Shown here: positions 43,222 through 52,129 of the stretch, in pieces | How positions within the stretch are numbered: the first letter of the stretch is position 1 | Layout: each line of letters begins with the position of its first letter | Source of the DNA: an uncultured Eubacteriales bacterium | GTDB lineage: Bacteria; Bacillota; Clostridia; Oscillospirales; Oscillospiraceae | Assembly (NCBI GenBank): GCA_900546615.1 | Contig: URDJ01000003.1 | Location: forward strand, 1 to 64,000 | Length of the DNA: 64,000 nt | Direction of reading: 5' to 3' | Notes under the pieces: model-generated | What the model saw: only the letters and a program-made list of their open reading frames with translations | Database searches by the model: none | What the model was told of the DNA's origin: nothing | Translations under genes and position numbers: made by a program

Positions 43222-44829
43222 TCACTGTGCGATATCTCTTATGATGTCCTCGATTCTCTCCGTCCACTTTCTCAGCTCTTTGTTCGGGCGCCCCTCCGCC
43301 GTTTTCACGGCCCGGAGCAGCCTCTCGGCAGCGGAGATGAGGGCGCCGAAGTACTTGTTCATCGGCTTTTTCGCGGTCTCGGCCTTTGGCTTTACCGGCA
43401 CGCCCTCGGTCACCGTCACGAACTCGCCCGCGGCGAGGTCATACGATGTGCCGCTGTACGGGGCAAAGGCGTCGAAGCCGTGTTCCTCTGTCAGACAGCG
43501 GGTGAACTCCGTGCAGGCGTCGTCGTCGCCGTGATTCACGAACACCTTCGCCGGCTTCCTCTCGAAACCGGATATCCAGCTCAAAAGTCCGTTCTTGTCC
43601 GCGTGACCGGAGACGCCGGGCAGCCAGCTTATCTCGGCCCGCACCGCTATCTCCTCGCCGAAGAGCTTGACCTCCTTGGCGCCGTCGTAAAGCATGCGTC
43701 CCAGCGTGCCCTCGGACTGATAGCCGACGAAAAGCACCAGGCTCTCCGGCCGCCAGAGGTTGTGCTTGAGGTGATGCCGGATGCGACCCGCGTCGCACAT
43801 GCCGGAGGCCGAGATGATGACCTTCGGCTCCCGGTTTTCGTTGATCGCCTTGGACTCCTCGGAGCTTACCGAAACCTCCAGCCCGTCGAAAACCAGCGGA
43901 TTTATGCCGCGGTTCAGCAGAGCGCGTGCCTCATCGTCCAGAAAACTGGTGTCGCATTGCAGGAATACGCTGGTGGCCTCCACGGCCAGCGGGCTGTCCA
44001 CGTAGACCTTGAAGCCGTCGTGCCCGTATACGAGCTCCTTTTCCTTTATCTCGCGGATGAAATACAGCATCTCCTGCGTCCGGCCCACGGCGAAGGCGGG
44101 GATGACTACGTTGCCGCCGCGGTCGAGCGTGCGCTGTATCATCTGCGAGAGCATACCGATGTAGTCGGGCCGCTCCGCGCCGTGGGTCCGGTCGCCGTAG
44201 GTGGACTCGATGACGACGTAATCGGCCTCGGCCACGGCGCCCGGGTCGCGCAGTATGGGCTGGTTGGTGTTGCCCACGTCGCCGGAAAAGACTATCTTCT
44301 TCGTGACCTCGCCCTCGGTCAGCCAGACCTCGATGCAGGCCGAACCCAGGAGATGGCCTATGTCCGTAAAGCGGATGGCCACTCCCTCCGCAATGTGTAT
44401 GGGCTCGCCGTAGGCGCAGGGGCGCAGGTGCTTTACCAGCGCCTCGACGTCATTGATGTCGTAGATGGGCTCCACGGGCGGTTCGCCGGCGCGCTTGGCC
44501 TTTCGGGTCTTGTACTCGGCCTCGCTCATCTGGATGTGCGCAGAGTCGCGCAGCATGATGTCCACCAGCGAGCAGGTCGCCGCTGTCGCGTACACCGGGC
44601 CGGAGAAGCCGTTTTTCGCCAGCAGCGGCAGATTGCCCGAGTGGTCTATGTGCGCGTGTGTCAGCAGCGCGAAGTCCACCTCCGAGGGCGAGACCGGCAG
44701 GGTCTGGTTCACGAACATGTCGCGGCCCTGCTCCATGCCGCAGTCCACGATGAACCGCGTCTTGCCGACCTCCACGAGCGTGCAGCTGCCCGTGACCTCA
44801 TGCGCGGCGCCGAGGAACGTTATCTTCAA
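43222..44829 (-). CDS. Metallo-beta-lactamase / beta-CASP family RNase
   Basis: The 535-residue protein has the metallo-beta-lactamase motif HAHIDH (58-63) near the start, a beta-CASP insertion (NVVIPAFAVGRTQEMLYFI), and the RNA-specificity C-terminal motif WLPGVSGHADKNGLLSWI. Bacterial members such as TTHA0252 and YSH1/CPSF-like proteins are RNA endonucleases. The tail after about residue 455 is charged and helical, longer than the minimal family. The start is TTG at 44829 with GGGAGG seven bases upstream. It lies 15 nt behind lepA, linking RNA processing with a translation factor. Confidence 0.92.
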   Translation of the reverse strand: MKITFLGAAHEVTGSCTLVEVGKTRFIVDCGMEQGRDMFVNQTLPVSPSEVDFALLTHAHIDHSGNLPLLAKNGFSGPVYATAATCSLVDIMLRDSAHIQMSEAEYKTRKAKRAGEPPVEPIYDINDVEALVKHLRPCAYGEPIHIAEGVAIRFTDIGHLLGSACIEVWLTEGEVTKKIVFSGDVGNTNQPILRDPGAVAEADYVVIESTYGDRTHGAERPDYIGMLSQMIQRTLDRGGNVVIPAFAVGRTQEMLYFIREIKEKELVYGHDGFKVYVDSPLAVEATSVFLQCDTSFLDDEARALLNRGINPLVFDGLEVSVSSEESKAINENREPKVIISASGMCDAGRIRHHLKHNLWRPESLVLFVGYQSEGTLGRMLYDGAKEVKLFGEEIAVRAEISWLPGVSGHADKNGLLSWISGFERKPAKVFVNHGDDDACTEFTRCLTEEHGFDAFAPYSGTSYDLAAGEFVTVTEGVPVKPKAETAKKPMNKYFGALISAAERLLRAVKTAEGRPNKELRKWTERIEDIIRDIAQ

Positions 44830-44844
44830 TGTGTGCCTCCCTTC

Positions 44845-46647
44845 TCACTCGTCCAGCTTGAGCACGGCGAGGAAAGCCTCGGTCGGTATCTGGACCGTGC
44901 CGAGCTGGCGCATCTTCTTCTTGCCCTCCTTCTGCTTCTCGAGCAGTTTTTTCTTTCTCGTAATGTCGCCGCCGTAGCACTTGGCTAGGACGTCCTTGCG
45001 CAGGGCCTTGACGGTCTCGCGCGCGATTATCTTGCCGCCTATCGCGGCCTGCACAGGTATCTCGAAGAGCTGGCGCGGGATGTTCTCCTTGAGCTTCTCG
45101 CAGAGCTTGCGGGCCCGGGGATAGGCCTTGTCCTTGTGCGCGATGAAGCTCAGCGCATCCACCTGCTCGCCGTTTAAGAGCATGTCCACTTTAACCAGCT
45201 CCGAGGGTCTGTAGTCGGCCAGCTCGTAGTCGAGGGAGGCATAGCCCTTCGTGCGGGCCTTGAGCGTGTCGAAAAAGTCGTAGATTATCTCGTTGAGCGG
45301 CATGAGATAGTGCAGCTCGACAAGCCTCGAGTCGAGGTACTGCATGTTTTTGTACTCGCCGCGTCTGTCCTGGCAGAGCGGCATGATGTTGCCCACGAAC
45401 TCCTGAGGCGTGATGATGGTCACGTTCACATAGGGCTCGCTGGCTTCCTCTATGGAGGCGGGGTCCGGGTAGTTGTGCGGGTTATCCACGCGCACCATCG
45501 TGCCGTCCGTCTTGCGCACCTCGTAGATGACCGAGGGCAGGGTGGTCACGAGGTCGAGGTCGAACTCGCGCTCGAGCCTCTCCTGGATGACCTCCATGTG
45601 CAGCATGCCGAGGAAGCCGCAGCGGAAGCCGAAGCCCAGCGCTACGGAGCTCTCCGGCTCGTAGGAGAGCGAGGCGTCGTTGAGCTTGAGCTTGTCCAGG
45701 GCGTCGCGCAGGTCGGGATACTTGGAGCCGTCCTCGGTGTAGATGCCGCAGTAGACCATCGGCCTTGCGGGCGCGTAGCCGGGCAGGGGCTCGGCAGCGG
45801 GGCGCGCGGCCTCCGTGACCGTGTCGCCCACCTGCGTGTCCGCGACGTTCTTAATGCTGGCAGTGAGGTAGCCGACGTCGCCGGCGGCCAGCTCCTCGCA
45901 GGGCTCGAGCCGCGTGGGACGCAGATGTCCCACTTCCACGACCTTGTACACAGCGCCCGTGGCCATGAGCTTTATCTCCATGTCCTTGCGCACGCGTCCG
46001 TCCATGATGCGCATGAGCACGATGACGCCGCGGAAGGAGTCATACTGGCTGTCAAAGACCAGAGCCTTGAGCGGCGCGTCGGGGTCGCCCTTCGGCGCTG
46101 GCACGCCCTTTACTATCTCCTCGAGCACAGCCGGGATGTTGATGCCGTTTTTGGCCGAGATCTCCGGCGCATCCATGGCCGGGATGCCGATGATGTCCTC
46201 TATCTCCGTCTTCGTCCGCTCCGGGTCGGCGGCGGGGAGGTCTATCTTGTTGATGACGGGCAGTATCTCGAGGTCGTGATTCATGGCAAGGTAGGTGTTC
46301 GCCAGAGTCTGGGCCTCGACGCCCTGGGAGGCGTCCACGACCAGCAGCGCGCCCTCGCAGGCCGCGAGCGAGCGCGAGACCTCATAGTTGAAATCCACGT
46401 GTCCCGGGGTGTCGATGAGGTTGAGCGTATACTCCTCGCCGTCGGCAGCCTTGTAGGAGAGGCCCACGGCGCGGGCCTTTATTGTGATGCCGCGCTCGCG
46501 TTCAAGGTCCATGTTGTCGAGTATCTGGCTCTCCATCTCGCGGCTCTCCACCGCGCCGCAGAGCTCTATGAGCCTGTCCGAAAGGGTCGATTTGCCGTGG
46601 TCTATGTGCGCTATTATCGAAAAATTCCTGATGTGGTCCTGTCTCAT
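44845..46647 (-). CDS. lepA: Elongation factor 4 (LepA)
   Basis: LepA is a ribosome-associated GTPase that can back-translocate tRNAs and helps translation under stress. The 600-residue protein has G1 AHIDHGKST (13-21), [10 protein letters not shown] (G2), DTPGHVDF (G3) and NKIDLP (G4). EF-G-like domains II, III and V follow, and the LepA-specific C-terminal domain ([24 protein letters not shown]). Length matches the family. GGAGGATAATGAGAG precedes the ATG. Its start overlaps the stop of the small XRE gene by four bases, an unusual partner for lepA. Confidence 0.98.
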   Translation of the reverse strand: MRQDHIRNFSIIAHIDHGKSTLSDRLIELCGAVESREMESQILDNMDLERERGITIKARAVGLSYKAADGEEYTLNLIDTPGHVDFNYEVSRSLAACEGALLVVDASQGVEAQTLANTYLAMNHDLEILPVINKIDLPAADPERTKTEIEDIIGIPAMDAPEISAKNGINIPAVLEEIVKGVPAPKGDPDAPLKALVFDSQYDSFRGVIVLMRIMDGRVRKDMEIKLMATGAVYKVVEVGHLRPTRLEPCEELAAGDVGYLTASIKNVADTQVGDTVTEAARPAAEPLPGYAPARPMVYCGIYTEDGSKYPDLRDALDKLKLNDASLSYEPESSVALGFGFRCGFLGMLHMEVIQERLEREFDLDLVTTLPSVIYEVRKTDGTMVRVDNPHNYPDPASIEEASEPYVNVTIITPQEFVGNIMPLCQDRRGEYKNMQYLDSRLVELHYLMPLNEIIYDFFDTLKARTKGYASLDYELADYRPSELVKVDMLLNGEQVDALSFIAHKDKAYPRARKLCEKLKENIPRQLFEIPVQAAIGGKIIARETVKALRKDVLAKCYGGDITRKKKLLEKQKEGKKKMRQLGTVQIPTEAFLAVLKLDE

Positions 46648-46952
46648 CTCTCATTATCCTCCGCGAGGGCTTCCAGCCCCTCTGCAATTTCTCTGAGCCT
46701 GCCTGCCAGCTCGCGCAGGCGCTCCGCCTCGTCGTTGCCGGCCCTCCGGTCGGAGCGGCCCAGCAGGTAGTCCGCGGAAACGCCGTAATAGTTGCAGGCC
46801 CTGACCACGAAATCCAGGCCCGGCTCCCTTGCGCCCTTCTCATAATGGCTCAGCAGGGCCTGGCTTATGCCCAGCTCCGCCGAAGCCGTCCTCTGGCTCA
46901 GGCCTCGCGCGCGCCTCAGCTCGCCCATGGCCGTGCCGAATGTCCTCGACAT
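46644..46952 (-). CDS. XRE family regulator, first gene of the lepA operon
   Basis: The 102-residue protein has a Cro/CI helix-turn-helix ([55 protein letters not shown]). A charged helical tail ([25 protein letters not shown]) follows that could form a coiled coil. The ATG at 46952 follows GGGGAGGACGGAGC; the open frame extends far upstream across pta but only this start has a ribosome site. It is coupled to lepA by a four-base overlap and divergent from pta. It may regulate pta, itself, or both. Confidence 0.88.
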   Translation of the reverse strand: MSRTFGTAMGELRRARGLSQRTASAELGISQALLSHYEKGAREPGLDFVVRACNYYGVSADYLLGRSDRRAGNDEAERLRELAGRLREIAEGLEALAEDNER

Positions 46953-46985
46953 GCTCCGTCCTCCCCACTCTTGATTACAAAGAGT

Positions 46986-47014
46986 ATTATAACTTTCCCA
47001 AAGCACCTTGTAAA
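46986..47014 (-). promoter_or_regulatory. Promoter of the XRE-lepA-nuclease operon
   Basis: On the minus strand TTTACA (47009-47014) and TATAAT (46986-46991) are separated by 17 nt. Confidence 0.8.
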
Positions 47015-47029
47015 GCCCCCTCTCGGGAC

Positions 47030-47058
47030 TTGAAAAGGAGGTGAGCGGGTGGTAAAAT
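47030..47058 (+). promoter_or_regulatory. Promoter of pta
   Basis: TTGAAA (47030-47035) and TAAAAT (47053-47058) are separated by 17 nt, about 54 nt before the pta start. It is back to back with the XRE promoter. Confidence 0.72.
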
Positions 47059-47111
47059 TGAGTGAACGGAAGGCGGGTCGACCGCCAATATGATTTGGAG
47101 GCTGTTGAAAC

Positions 47112-48110
47112 ATGTTCGAGAACCTTATTGAGATACTCAAGAAAAATCCGCGCAAGATAGTCTATACCGAGGGCACGGACGCCCGCATACTCGAGAGCGC
47201 CTCGAGGCTGAAGGCCGGCGGTTTTCTGACGCCTGTGCTCGTCGGCAACGTGGACGAGGTCAAGGCCGCGGCCGCGAAAGGCGGCTTCGACATCGAGGGC
47301 CTTGAGATAATCGACCCCGAGACCTACGAGGGCTTCGACGAGATGGTCGAGACCATGGTCGCCCTGCGCAAGGGCAAGATGAGCGCCGAGGACTGCGCCG
47401 CCGCCCTGAAGAAGTCGAACTACTTCGGCACCATGCTCGTGAAGATGGGCAAGGCCGACGCCCTGCTGGGCGGCGCCACCTACTCCACCGCCGACACCGT
47501 GCGTCCCGCGCTGCAGCTCGTCAAGACCAAGCCGGGCAGCCACCTCGTAAGCAGCGTCTTTATAATGGTCCGCGGCGACGAGATGCTCGCCATGGGCGAT
47601 TGCGCCATCAACATCGACTACACCGACACCGTGGATAAGGACGGCAACGTCACCTTCTCCGCCGCGGACAAGCTGGCCGAGACCGGCGTAGAGTGCGCCC
47701 GCGTCGCCAAGGTCTTCGGTATCGAGCCGAAGGTGGCCTTCCTGAGCTACTCCACCAAGGGCAGCGGCAAGGGCCCGAACGTCGACCTCGCCCGCGAGGC
47801 CTGTGCCAAGGCCAAGGCGCTCGCACCGGAGTTCGACATCGACGGCGAGATGCAGTTCGACGCCGCCGTCAGCCCCACCGTCGGCCAGCTGAAGTTCCCC
47901 GGCAGCAAGGTCGCCGGCTACGCCAATACCTTTGTCTTCCCGGAGATCCAGTCCGGCAACATCGGCTATAAGATAGCCCAGCGCCTCGGCGGCTTCGACG
48001 CCTACGGCCCCATCCTCACCGGCCTGAACGCGCCCATCAACGACCTCTCCCGCGGCTGCAACGCAGAGGAAGTCTACCAGATGTCCATCATCACCGCCGC
48101 CCTCGCATAA
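47112..48110 (+). CDS. pta: Phosphate acetyltransferase
   Basis: Pta interconverts acetyl-CoA and acetyl phosphate, the first step of acetate formation with substrate-level ATP. The 332-residue protein is the short clostridial/Bacillus type. It carries GTDARILESASRLK near the start, LLGGATYSTADTVRPALQLVKT, LSYSTKGSGKGPNVDLAREA and the C-terminal DLSRGCNAEEVYQMSIITAA. GGAGGCTGTTGAA precedes the ATG. The usual partner ackA is not adjacent: the gene stands alone between its own promoter and a strong terminator. Confidence 0.97.
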   Translation: MFENLIEILKKNPRKIVYTEGTDARILESASRLKAGGFLTPVLVGNVDEVKAAAAKGGFDIEGLEIIDPETYEGFDEMVETMVALRKGKMSAEDCAAALKKSNYFGTMLVKMGKADALLGGATYSTADTVRPALQLVKTKPGSHLVSSVFIMVRGDEMLAMGDCAINIDYTDTVDKDGNVTFSAADKLAETGVECARVAKVFGIEPKVAFLSYSTKGSGKGPNVDLAREACAKAKALAPEFDIDGEMQFDAAVSPTVGQLKFPGSKVAGYANTFVFPEIQSGNIGYKIAQRLGGFDAYGPILTGLNAPINDLSRGCNAEEVYQMSIITAALA

Positions 48111-48128
48111 GCGCAAAGCCGGCAGCAC

Positions 48129-48167
48129 AAAGCCCGCTCCTGAAAATGGAGCGGGCTTTTTTATTTT
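48129..48167 (+). terminator. Terminator of pta
   Basis: AAAGCCCGCTCC (48129-48140) and GGAGCGGGCTTT (48148-48159) form a perfect stem, followed by a T-rich run to 48167. Confidence 0.93.
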
Positions 48168-48172
48168 GCGTA

Positions 48173-48238
48173 TTGACAGGGCAACTGTATTATGCCTATA
48201 ATACAGTCAAGGAACTGTACTAGTCGAATAACACAGTT
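48173..48238 (+). promoter_or_regulatory. Promoter and GntR operators of the ABC/paralogue locus
   Basis: TTGACA (48173-48178) and TATAAT (48197-48202) are 18 nt apart. The perfect inverted repeat ACTGTATTAT-n4-ATAATACAGT (48184-48207) covers the spacer and -10. A second pair of half-sites, AACTGT (48213-48218) and ACAGTT (48233-48238), follows. This is the layout of autorepression by a YtrA/YhcF-type GntR protein. Confidence 0.85.
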
Positions 48239-48256
48239 TCGGAAGGAGGTGAGCGG

Positions 48257-48640
48257 GTGATATCGTTTGAGAGCTTCCGTGCGGAGGACGGCTCGCCGAT
48301 ATATTTGCAGATAATACGGTATGTGAAGCAGGGGATCGTCTCGGGCGAGATAGTGGACGGGGACGAGCTGCCGTCGCGGCGGGTGCTGTCGGCGATGCTG
48401 GGCCTGAACCCGAACACGGTGCAGAAGGCCTGCCGCCTGCTCGAGGAGGAGGGGCTGCTCGAGTCGAGGGCGGGCGCGAAAAGCTGCGTGAGCGTCACGG
48501 ACGAGCTGCGGGAGCGCGTCAGGTCGGAGCTGGTGCGCTCGGACGCCGTGGCCGCGGCCCTGGCATTTAAAAGAATGGGTGTGCCGCTTGAGGAGGCGCT
48601 GGAGCTGGTCAGGCGGGCTTATGAGGAGGAAATGAAATGA
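48257..48640 (+). CDS. GntR family regulator (YhcF/YtrA type)
   Basis: The 127-residue regulator has a winged-helix domain (GSPIYLQIIRYVKQGIVSGEI, then LPSRRVLSAMLGLNPNTVQKACRLLEEEGLLESR) and a short helical dimerisation tail. It has no large effector domain, as in the YtrA subfamily that controls ABC transporter operons. The start is GTG at 48257, with AAGGAGGTGAGCG upstream. It overlaps the next gene by four bases. The operators over its promoter indicate autorepression of the whole downstream unit. The inducing signal is unknown; relatives respond to cell-wall antibiotics. Confidence 0.92.
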   Translation: MISFESFRAEDGSPIYLQIIRYVKQGIVSGEIVDGDELPSRRVLSAMLGLNPNTVQKACRLLEEEGLLESRAGAKSCVSVTDELRERVRSELVRSDAVAAALAFKRMGVPLEEALELVRRAYEEEMK

Positions 48641-49389
48641 AAAACAGACATCTTTCGGCTTTCATGCTCGCGGCGGGAAACGTCGTGTACAAGGCGCTCG
48701 CGGTCGCTCTGGCTGCTGCGGCGGTGCAGCTCGCGCTGCTGTTCTGGCAGGCCGGGAGCGCGTCGGGCTTCCAGGAGATCTTTGACGGCTGGCCTGACCG
48801 GGCCTACTATCTCGGCGCGGCCGTGCTCTATGCCCTGCTCTGGCGCAGCGGCGTGCCGAAGGGCGGCGTGAACCCGGAGTACAGCTACCGTATGCTCAGG
48901 GTGACAGAGAGGGAGGCCGCGCTCTGGCAGGCGCTGGCGAACGTGCTCTGCTTCGTCATCTATCAGGGCTTCATACTCGCGGCGAGGCTGGGCTTCACGG
49001 CGATTTATATGAAAAACCCCTCGGTGCCGGTGAACGAGATGAGCCTTTTCTTCGCCGCCTACGGCAACCGGGGCCTGCACTACCTGCTGCCGCTCGAGGA
49101 CTGGGCGACGCTCCTGCTCGTGACGGGCTATATCCTCGCCGCGGGCGCGGCCACGGCCCACGGTTCCTTCTGGGCGAGGCGCGGCAAGGTCTCGGGCTTT
49201 GCCGTGATGACGCTGGTCTTCATTATCGGCTCCGGCCTCATCGCCGACGACAGGACGGCGGTCGTGGTCTGCGCGGTCATAGCGTTCATCCTCTGCGCGG
49301 GCAGCTGCATAGGCCTCGTGGACAGGACGCAGGACGAGCGCGAGGGCGACGGAGCACGGGACGGAGGTGCCGACGGTGCGCAGGTATGA
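48637..49389 (+). CDS. Membrane protein of the GntR-ABC locus (first)
   Basis: The 250-residue protein has about six hydrophobic helices and no family motif I can name. Position (second gene after a YtrA-type regulator, before another membrane protein and an ATPase) suggests a permease subunit of an ABC exporter. The C-terminal tail is hydrophilic and rich in Asp, Arg and Gly. It overlaps the regulator gene by four bases and runs 14 bases into the next gene. Two Cys near the last helix (IAFILCAGSCIGLV) are the only notable residues. Confidence 0.75.
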   Translation: MKNRHLSAFMLAAGNVVYKALAVALAAAAVQLALLFWQAGSASGFQEIFDGWPDRAYYLGAAVLYALLWRSGVPKGGVNPEYSYRMLRVTEREAALWQALANVLCFVIYQGFILAARLGFTAIYMKNPSVPVNEMSLFFAAYGNRGLHYLLPLEDWATLLLVTGYILAAGAATAHGSFWARRGKVSGFAVMTLVFIIGSGLIADDRTAVVVCAVIAFILCAGSCIGLVDRTQDEREGDGARDGGADGAQV

Positions 49390-49876
49390 GCTGCTCGCGC
49401 CCCCGGGCTTCGACGGGGAGCAGGAGCTAAAGAGGGTGATGACCTGGCTCGGATGGGCCGTAGTCTGTATGCTCATCTGGTTTTTCCTCGCCTACATGTC
49501 GGAGATCGGCACGGTGCAGATAGCGCTGGAGGATGGCTATGAATACAACATGAGGCAGTATGCCGACGTGGCCCGGGCCTCATACCTGCCCTTCCTGGCC
49601 GTTTTGGGGCTGCTAATACAGATGCTGATACGGAACATCGTCTATTTCCGCACGGGCTCTAAGAGCTATTACACCATGAGGCGGCTCCGGGACCGCTCGG
49701 AGTACCCCAAGCGCTGCGCGCTGCTGCCTGCCTGCGGGCTTGTCGCCATCATCCTGGCCATGTGGCTGCTGACGATCATCTGCGGGGGCGCATACCTCAT
49801 CTTCACGCCCGACGGCTGGCTGCCTGCCGGGGCCGGGGCCGGGATACTGAGACTGCTGTCAGGAGGTTTACTGTGA
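49376..49876 (+). CDS. Membrane protein of the GntR-ABC locus (second)
   Basis: The 166-residue protein has about four hydrophobic helices (AVVCMLIWFFLAYMSEIG, LPFLAVLGLLIQMLI, LVAIILAMWLLTIICGGAYLI). Between them lies a cytoplasmic stretch with YYTMRRLRDRSEYPKRCALLP. GTG at 49376 is preferred because GGAGG sits eight bases upstream; an in-frame GTG at 49367 is the alternative. No known family is recognised. It ends one base into the ATPase gene and is probably the second membrane subunit of that exporter. Confidence 0.75.
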   Translation: MRRYELLAPPGFDGEQELKRVMTWLGWAVVCMLIWFFLAYMSEIGTVQIALEDGYEYNMRQYADVARASYLPFLAVLGLLIQMLIRNIVYFRTGSKSYYTMRRLRDRSEYPKRCALLPACGLVAIILAMWLLTIICGGAYLIFTPDGWLPAGAGAGILRLLSGGLL

Positions 49877-50607
49877 TGATAGAGCTGAAAAACGTGAGCA
49901 AGTCCTACGGCTCGAAGGAGGCCGTGCGCGACGTGAGCTTCAAGCTCGGCGAGGGCGAGCTCGTCGGCCTCTTCGGCGAGAACGGCGCGGGCAAGTCCAC
50001 GCTCATGAAGTGCATACTTGGCCTGCTCAATTACAAGGGCGAGGTGCTGCTCGACGGCGAGCCGGTCTCACCGAAGAACATAGAGCGCCTGTCCTTCGCC
50101 ACGAGCGAGCACTCCTTCTTCCCCTCGCTCTCGCCCGAGGGCCACGCCGAGTTCTACGCGGCGCATTTCCCGAGGTTCAACGAAAAGCGCTTCCGCGTGC
50201 TCATGGACTTCTTCGAGCTGCCCATGAAGGGCCAGCCCTCGAAGCTCTCGACGGGCCAGAAGAACCAGTTCGAGGTCGTGCTGGCGCTCTCGCAGGGCGC
50301 GGACTACATCCTCATGGACGAACCCTTCTCGGGCAACGACGTCTTCAACCGCGAGGACTTCTACAAGGTGCTGCTGGGCATCCTCGAGCCGAACGAGACG
50401 GTGCTGCTCTCGACGCATCTTCTGGAGGAAGTCGAGGGCTTCATAGGCCGGGCGCTGCTCATACACCGAGGCCGGCTCGTGGGCGACGTGTCCATGTCGG
50501 AGCTTGAGGAGACGGGCGAGAGCCTCATGGACTACGTGAAGCGCAGCTACGGCTACCGCGCCGAGCGCATCAGCCGCGCGATAGACGAGCTGACGGGCGG
50601 GGAATAG
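49876..50607 (+). CDS. ABC transporter ATPase of the GntR locus
   Basis: The 243-residue ATPase has Walker A GENGAGKST, an atypical signature LSTGQKNQFEVVLALSQ, Walker B YILMDEPFSGND and the switch His in STHLLEE. It resembles YtrB/YhcH-type exporters controlled by GntR regulators. The ATG at 49876 shares one base with the preceding stop, with AGGAGG nine bases upstream (a GTG at 49873 is also possible). It should energise the two small membrane proteins encoded just before it. The first exported paralogue follows three bases after its stop. Confidence 0.93.
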   Translation: MIELKNVSKSYGSKEAVRDVSFKLGEGELVGLFGENGAGKSTLMKCILGLLNYKGEVLLDGEPVSPKNIERLSFATSEHSFFPSLSPEGHAEFYAAHFPRFNEKRFRVLMDFFELPMKGQPSKLSTGQKNQFEVVLALSQGADYILMDEPFSGNDVFNREDFYKVLLGILEPNETVLLSTHLLEEVEGFIGRALLIHRGRLVGDVSMSELEETGESLMDYVKRSYGYRAERISRAIDELTGGE

Positions 50608-50609
50608 CC

Positions 50610-51302
50610 ATGAGACGCGCGGCGATACTGCTGCTGGCGGCGGCGCTGAGCGCCTGCCTGCTCGTCGGCGCGAACGCGGCCATTGCCCCGGCCTGGGAGA
50701 CGGCGGAGCTTGAGCTTGAGACGCTCGCGGGCACGCCCGAGGCGGCCTCGGGGCTGCGGCTGTCTTCGAGGGTGCTGTACGGCGATATAGCCGTCATCGG
50801 CAGCGGCCTGAACCTTGACCTCGTCCGCGATATCAGCGGCGATACTGAGCTCAGCTTGCGCATCGGCCCTGTCGAAGCCTTTCTGCCGCCGGAACCCGAA
50901 GATACGCCGCCCGCGCTTGCGAGCGGCCAGGCTGAGGGCGGCTATAAATACTACGGCGAGGGCTGGGCGCTCTCGATACAGAAAGAGACCGGCCGGGTGC
51001 TGAGCTTTATCTGGGACGGTACGGCCTACGAGCCGGGCCCGGTGTTCGAGCCGGGCGGGCTCACGGGCTGGTCGCAGACGCCCGAGGGCGAGGACATGGG
51101 CCTGCGCTCGTACACGAGGCAGTACGTCTTCGACGGCGAGCGCCTCGCGGTGCTGACCAAGCGCGAGCCGGAGACCTTTCGCGGCCCACAGCGGTATTTC
51201 CTGGTGGTCTGCGCGCAGGAGGGCCTGCTCTACGCCTGCGAGATCACCCTGCCCGGCGCAGGGGATTATATCTGGGGACAGGTGTATCTTGAGTTTGTGT
51301 GA
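50610..51302 (+). CDS. Exported paralogue 1 of the tandem family (short form)
   Basis: The 230-residue protein has an N-terminal signal or anchor (MRRAAILLLAAALSACLLVG) and then TAELELETLAGTPEAASG, which matches paralogue 4 (ETLAGDPALCEG). The C-terminal part has YGEGWALSIQKETGRVLSF, YEPGPVFE and YTRQYVFDGERLAVL, again shared with the other paralogues. It lacks their central 180 residues, so it is a short version. It starts three bases after the ATPase gene, tying the family to the exporter. Function is unknown; the repeated strand-turn pattern suggests a beta-propeller-like fold. Confidence 0.82.
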   Translation: MRRAAILLLAAALSACLLVGANAAIAPAWETAELELETLAGTPEAASGLRLSSRVLYGDIAVIGSGLNLDLVRDISGDTELSLRIGPVEAFLPPEPEDTPPALASGQAEGGYKYYGEGWALSIQKETGRVLSFIWDGTAYEPGPVFEPGGLTGWSQTPEGEDMGLRSYTRQYVFDGERLAVLTKREPETFRGPQRYFLVVCAQEGLLYACEITLPGAGDYIWGQVYLEFV

Positions 51303-51320
51303 TGACCTTGCATCTGACGT

Positions 51321-52115
51321 TGGCATTTGTATTCCACCCCGTTTCTTTGGCCCTTGCCCAAAGAAACGGGAGTGGAGCCCCAAAGAAAGGCGGCTTTTAT
51401 CGGGCTTTGCGGACCCTTCGTACCGTGTGCGTCCCACCCGCCTCTCCCACGTACCCCCTACGCCTGCATGACGTTTGGGCGCGGGAGGCTGGTTGCGTTT
51501 AATTTTACGGGGATGGCCGTCTTAGCTAACGATGGGGTACAAGGTAATTAGCCGCCCGGCGGGCGGCGTAATCTCAAATATCGACTGACGTCGTCGATGC
51601 GGAAAAAAGCCGCATCTCCTCCGCAGTCTCCTGCGCAAGACGGAGTCTCGCGCCTATGCCTCCCTTGAGCAAAGGGAGGTGGCACAGCGAAGCCGTGTCG
51701 GAGGGATCGCCGTCTCGCGGACGGCGTAAACCGGCGTTTGGTGCGTTGGTTTCGGCGTGGGTGCGTATCGTGACGAAGGGTCGTCGAGGACGCCGACCCC
51801 CCAAAAAAGAGACTGCGGAGGAGATGACGACGCATTCGCATCGACGACGTCAGTCGATAATGTAATGAACGCCGCCCGGCGGGCGGCGAACTACCTCATT
51901 CCCCTCGTCTACGCCGGTTGACCTCTCTGAACAAACCACCGTACAGACCTCAAAGTCTCAAACGTCATGTAGGCGCAGAAGGTCCGTGGGAGAGGCAGGT
52001 GGGACGCACCCACCTAAGAAGGGTCCGCAAAGCCCCATAAAAGCCGCCTTTCTTTGGGGCTCCACTCCCGTTTCTTTTGGCAAGGACAAAAGAAATGGGG
52101 TGGAATGTATATAAA
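51321..52115. repeat. Nested inverted repeat (two head-to-head repeat units)
   Basis: A gene-free stretch of about 800 bp. Outer arms (about 51321-51490 and 51955-52115) are inverted copies of module B (GCCGCCTTTCTTTGGGGC, CACTCCCGTTTCTTTGG, GGGGTGGAAT). Inner arms (about 51545-51640 and 51811-51890) are inverted copies of module A (CGACGACGTCAGTCGATA, GCCGCCCGGCGGGCGGC). The centre (51655-51800) holds a further repeat-like segment starting CCTCCCTTGAGCAAAGGG. Module order matches the single unit at 12401-12706. It separates paralogue 1 from paralogues 2-5. Short open frames here are repeat translations. Confidence 0.85.
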
Positions 52116-52129
52116 AAGGAGGCACGGCC

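Noticed and set aside
44845-48128. A continuous minus-strand frame from the XRE gene back across pta
   Set aside because: Only the last 102 codons look like a protein, and they have their own promoter and ribosome site. The rest is antisense to pta.
51656-51865. A 69-codon frame in the centre of the nested inverted repeat
   Set aside because: It is a translation of repeat sequence (PPLSKGRWHSEAVSEG), a string I recall as typical of spurious calls in related genomes. There is no promoter or ribosome site.
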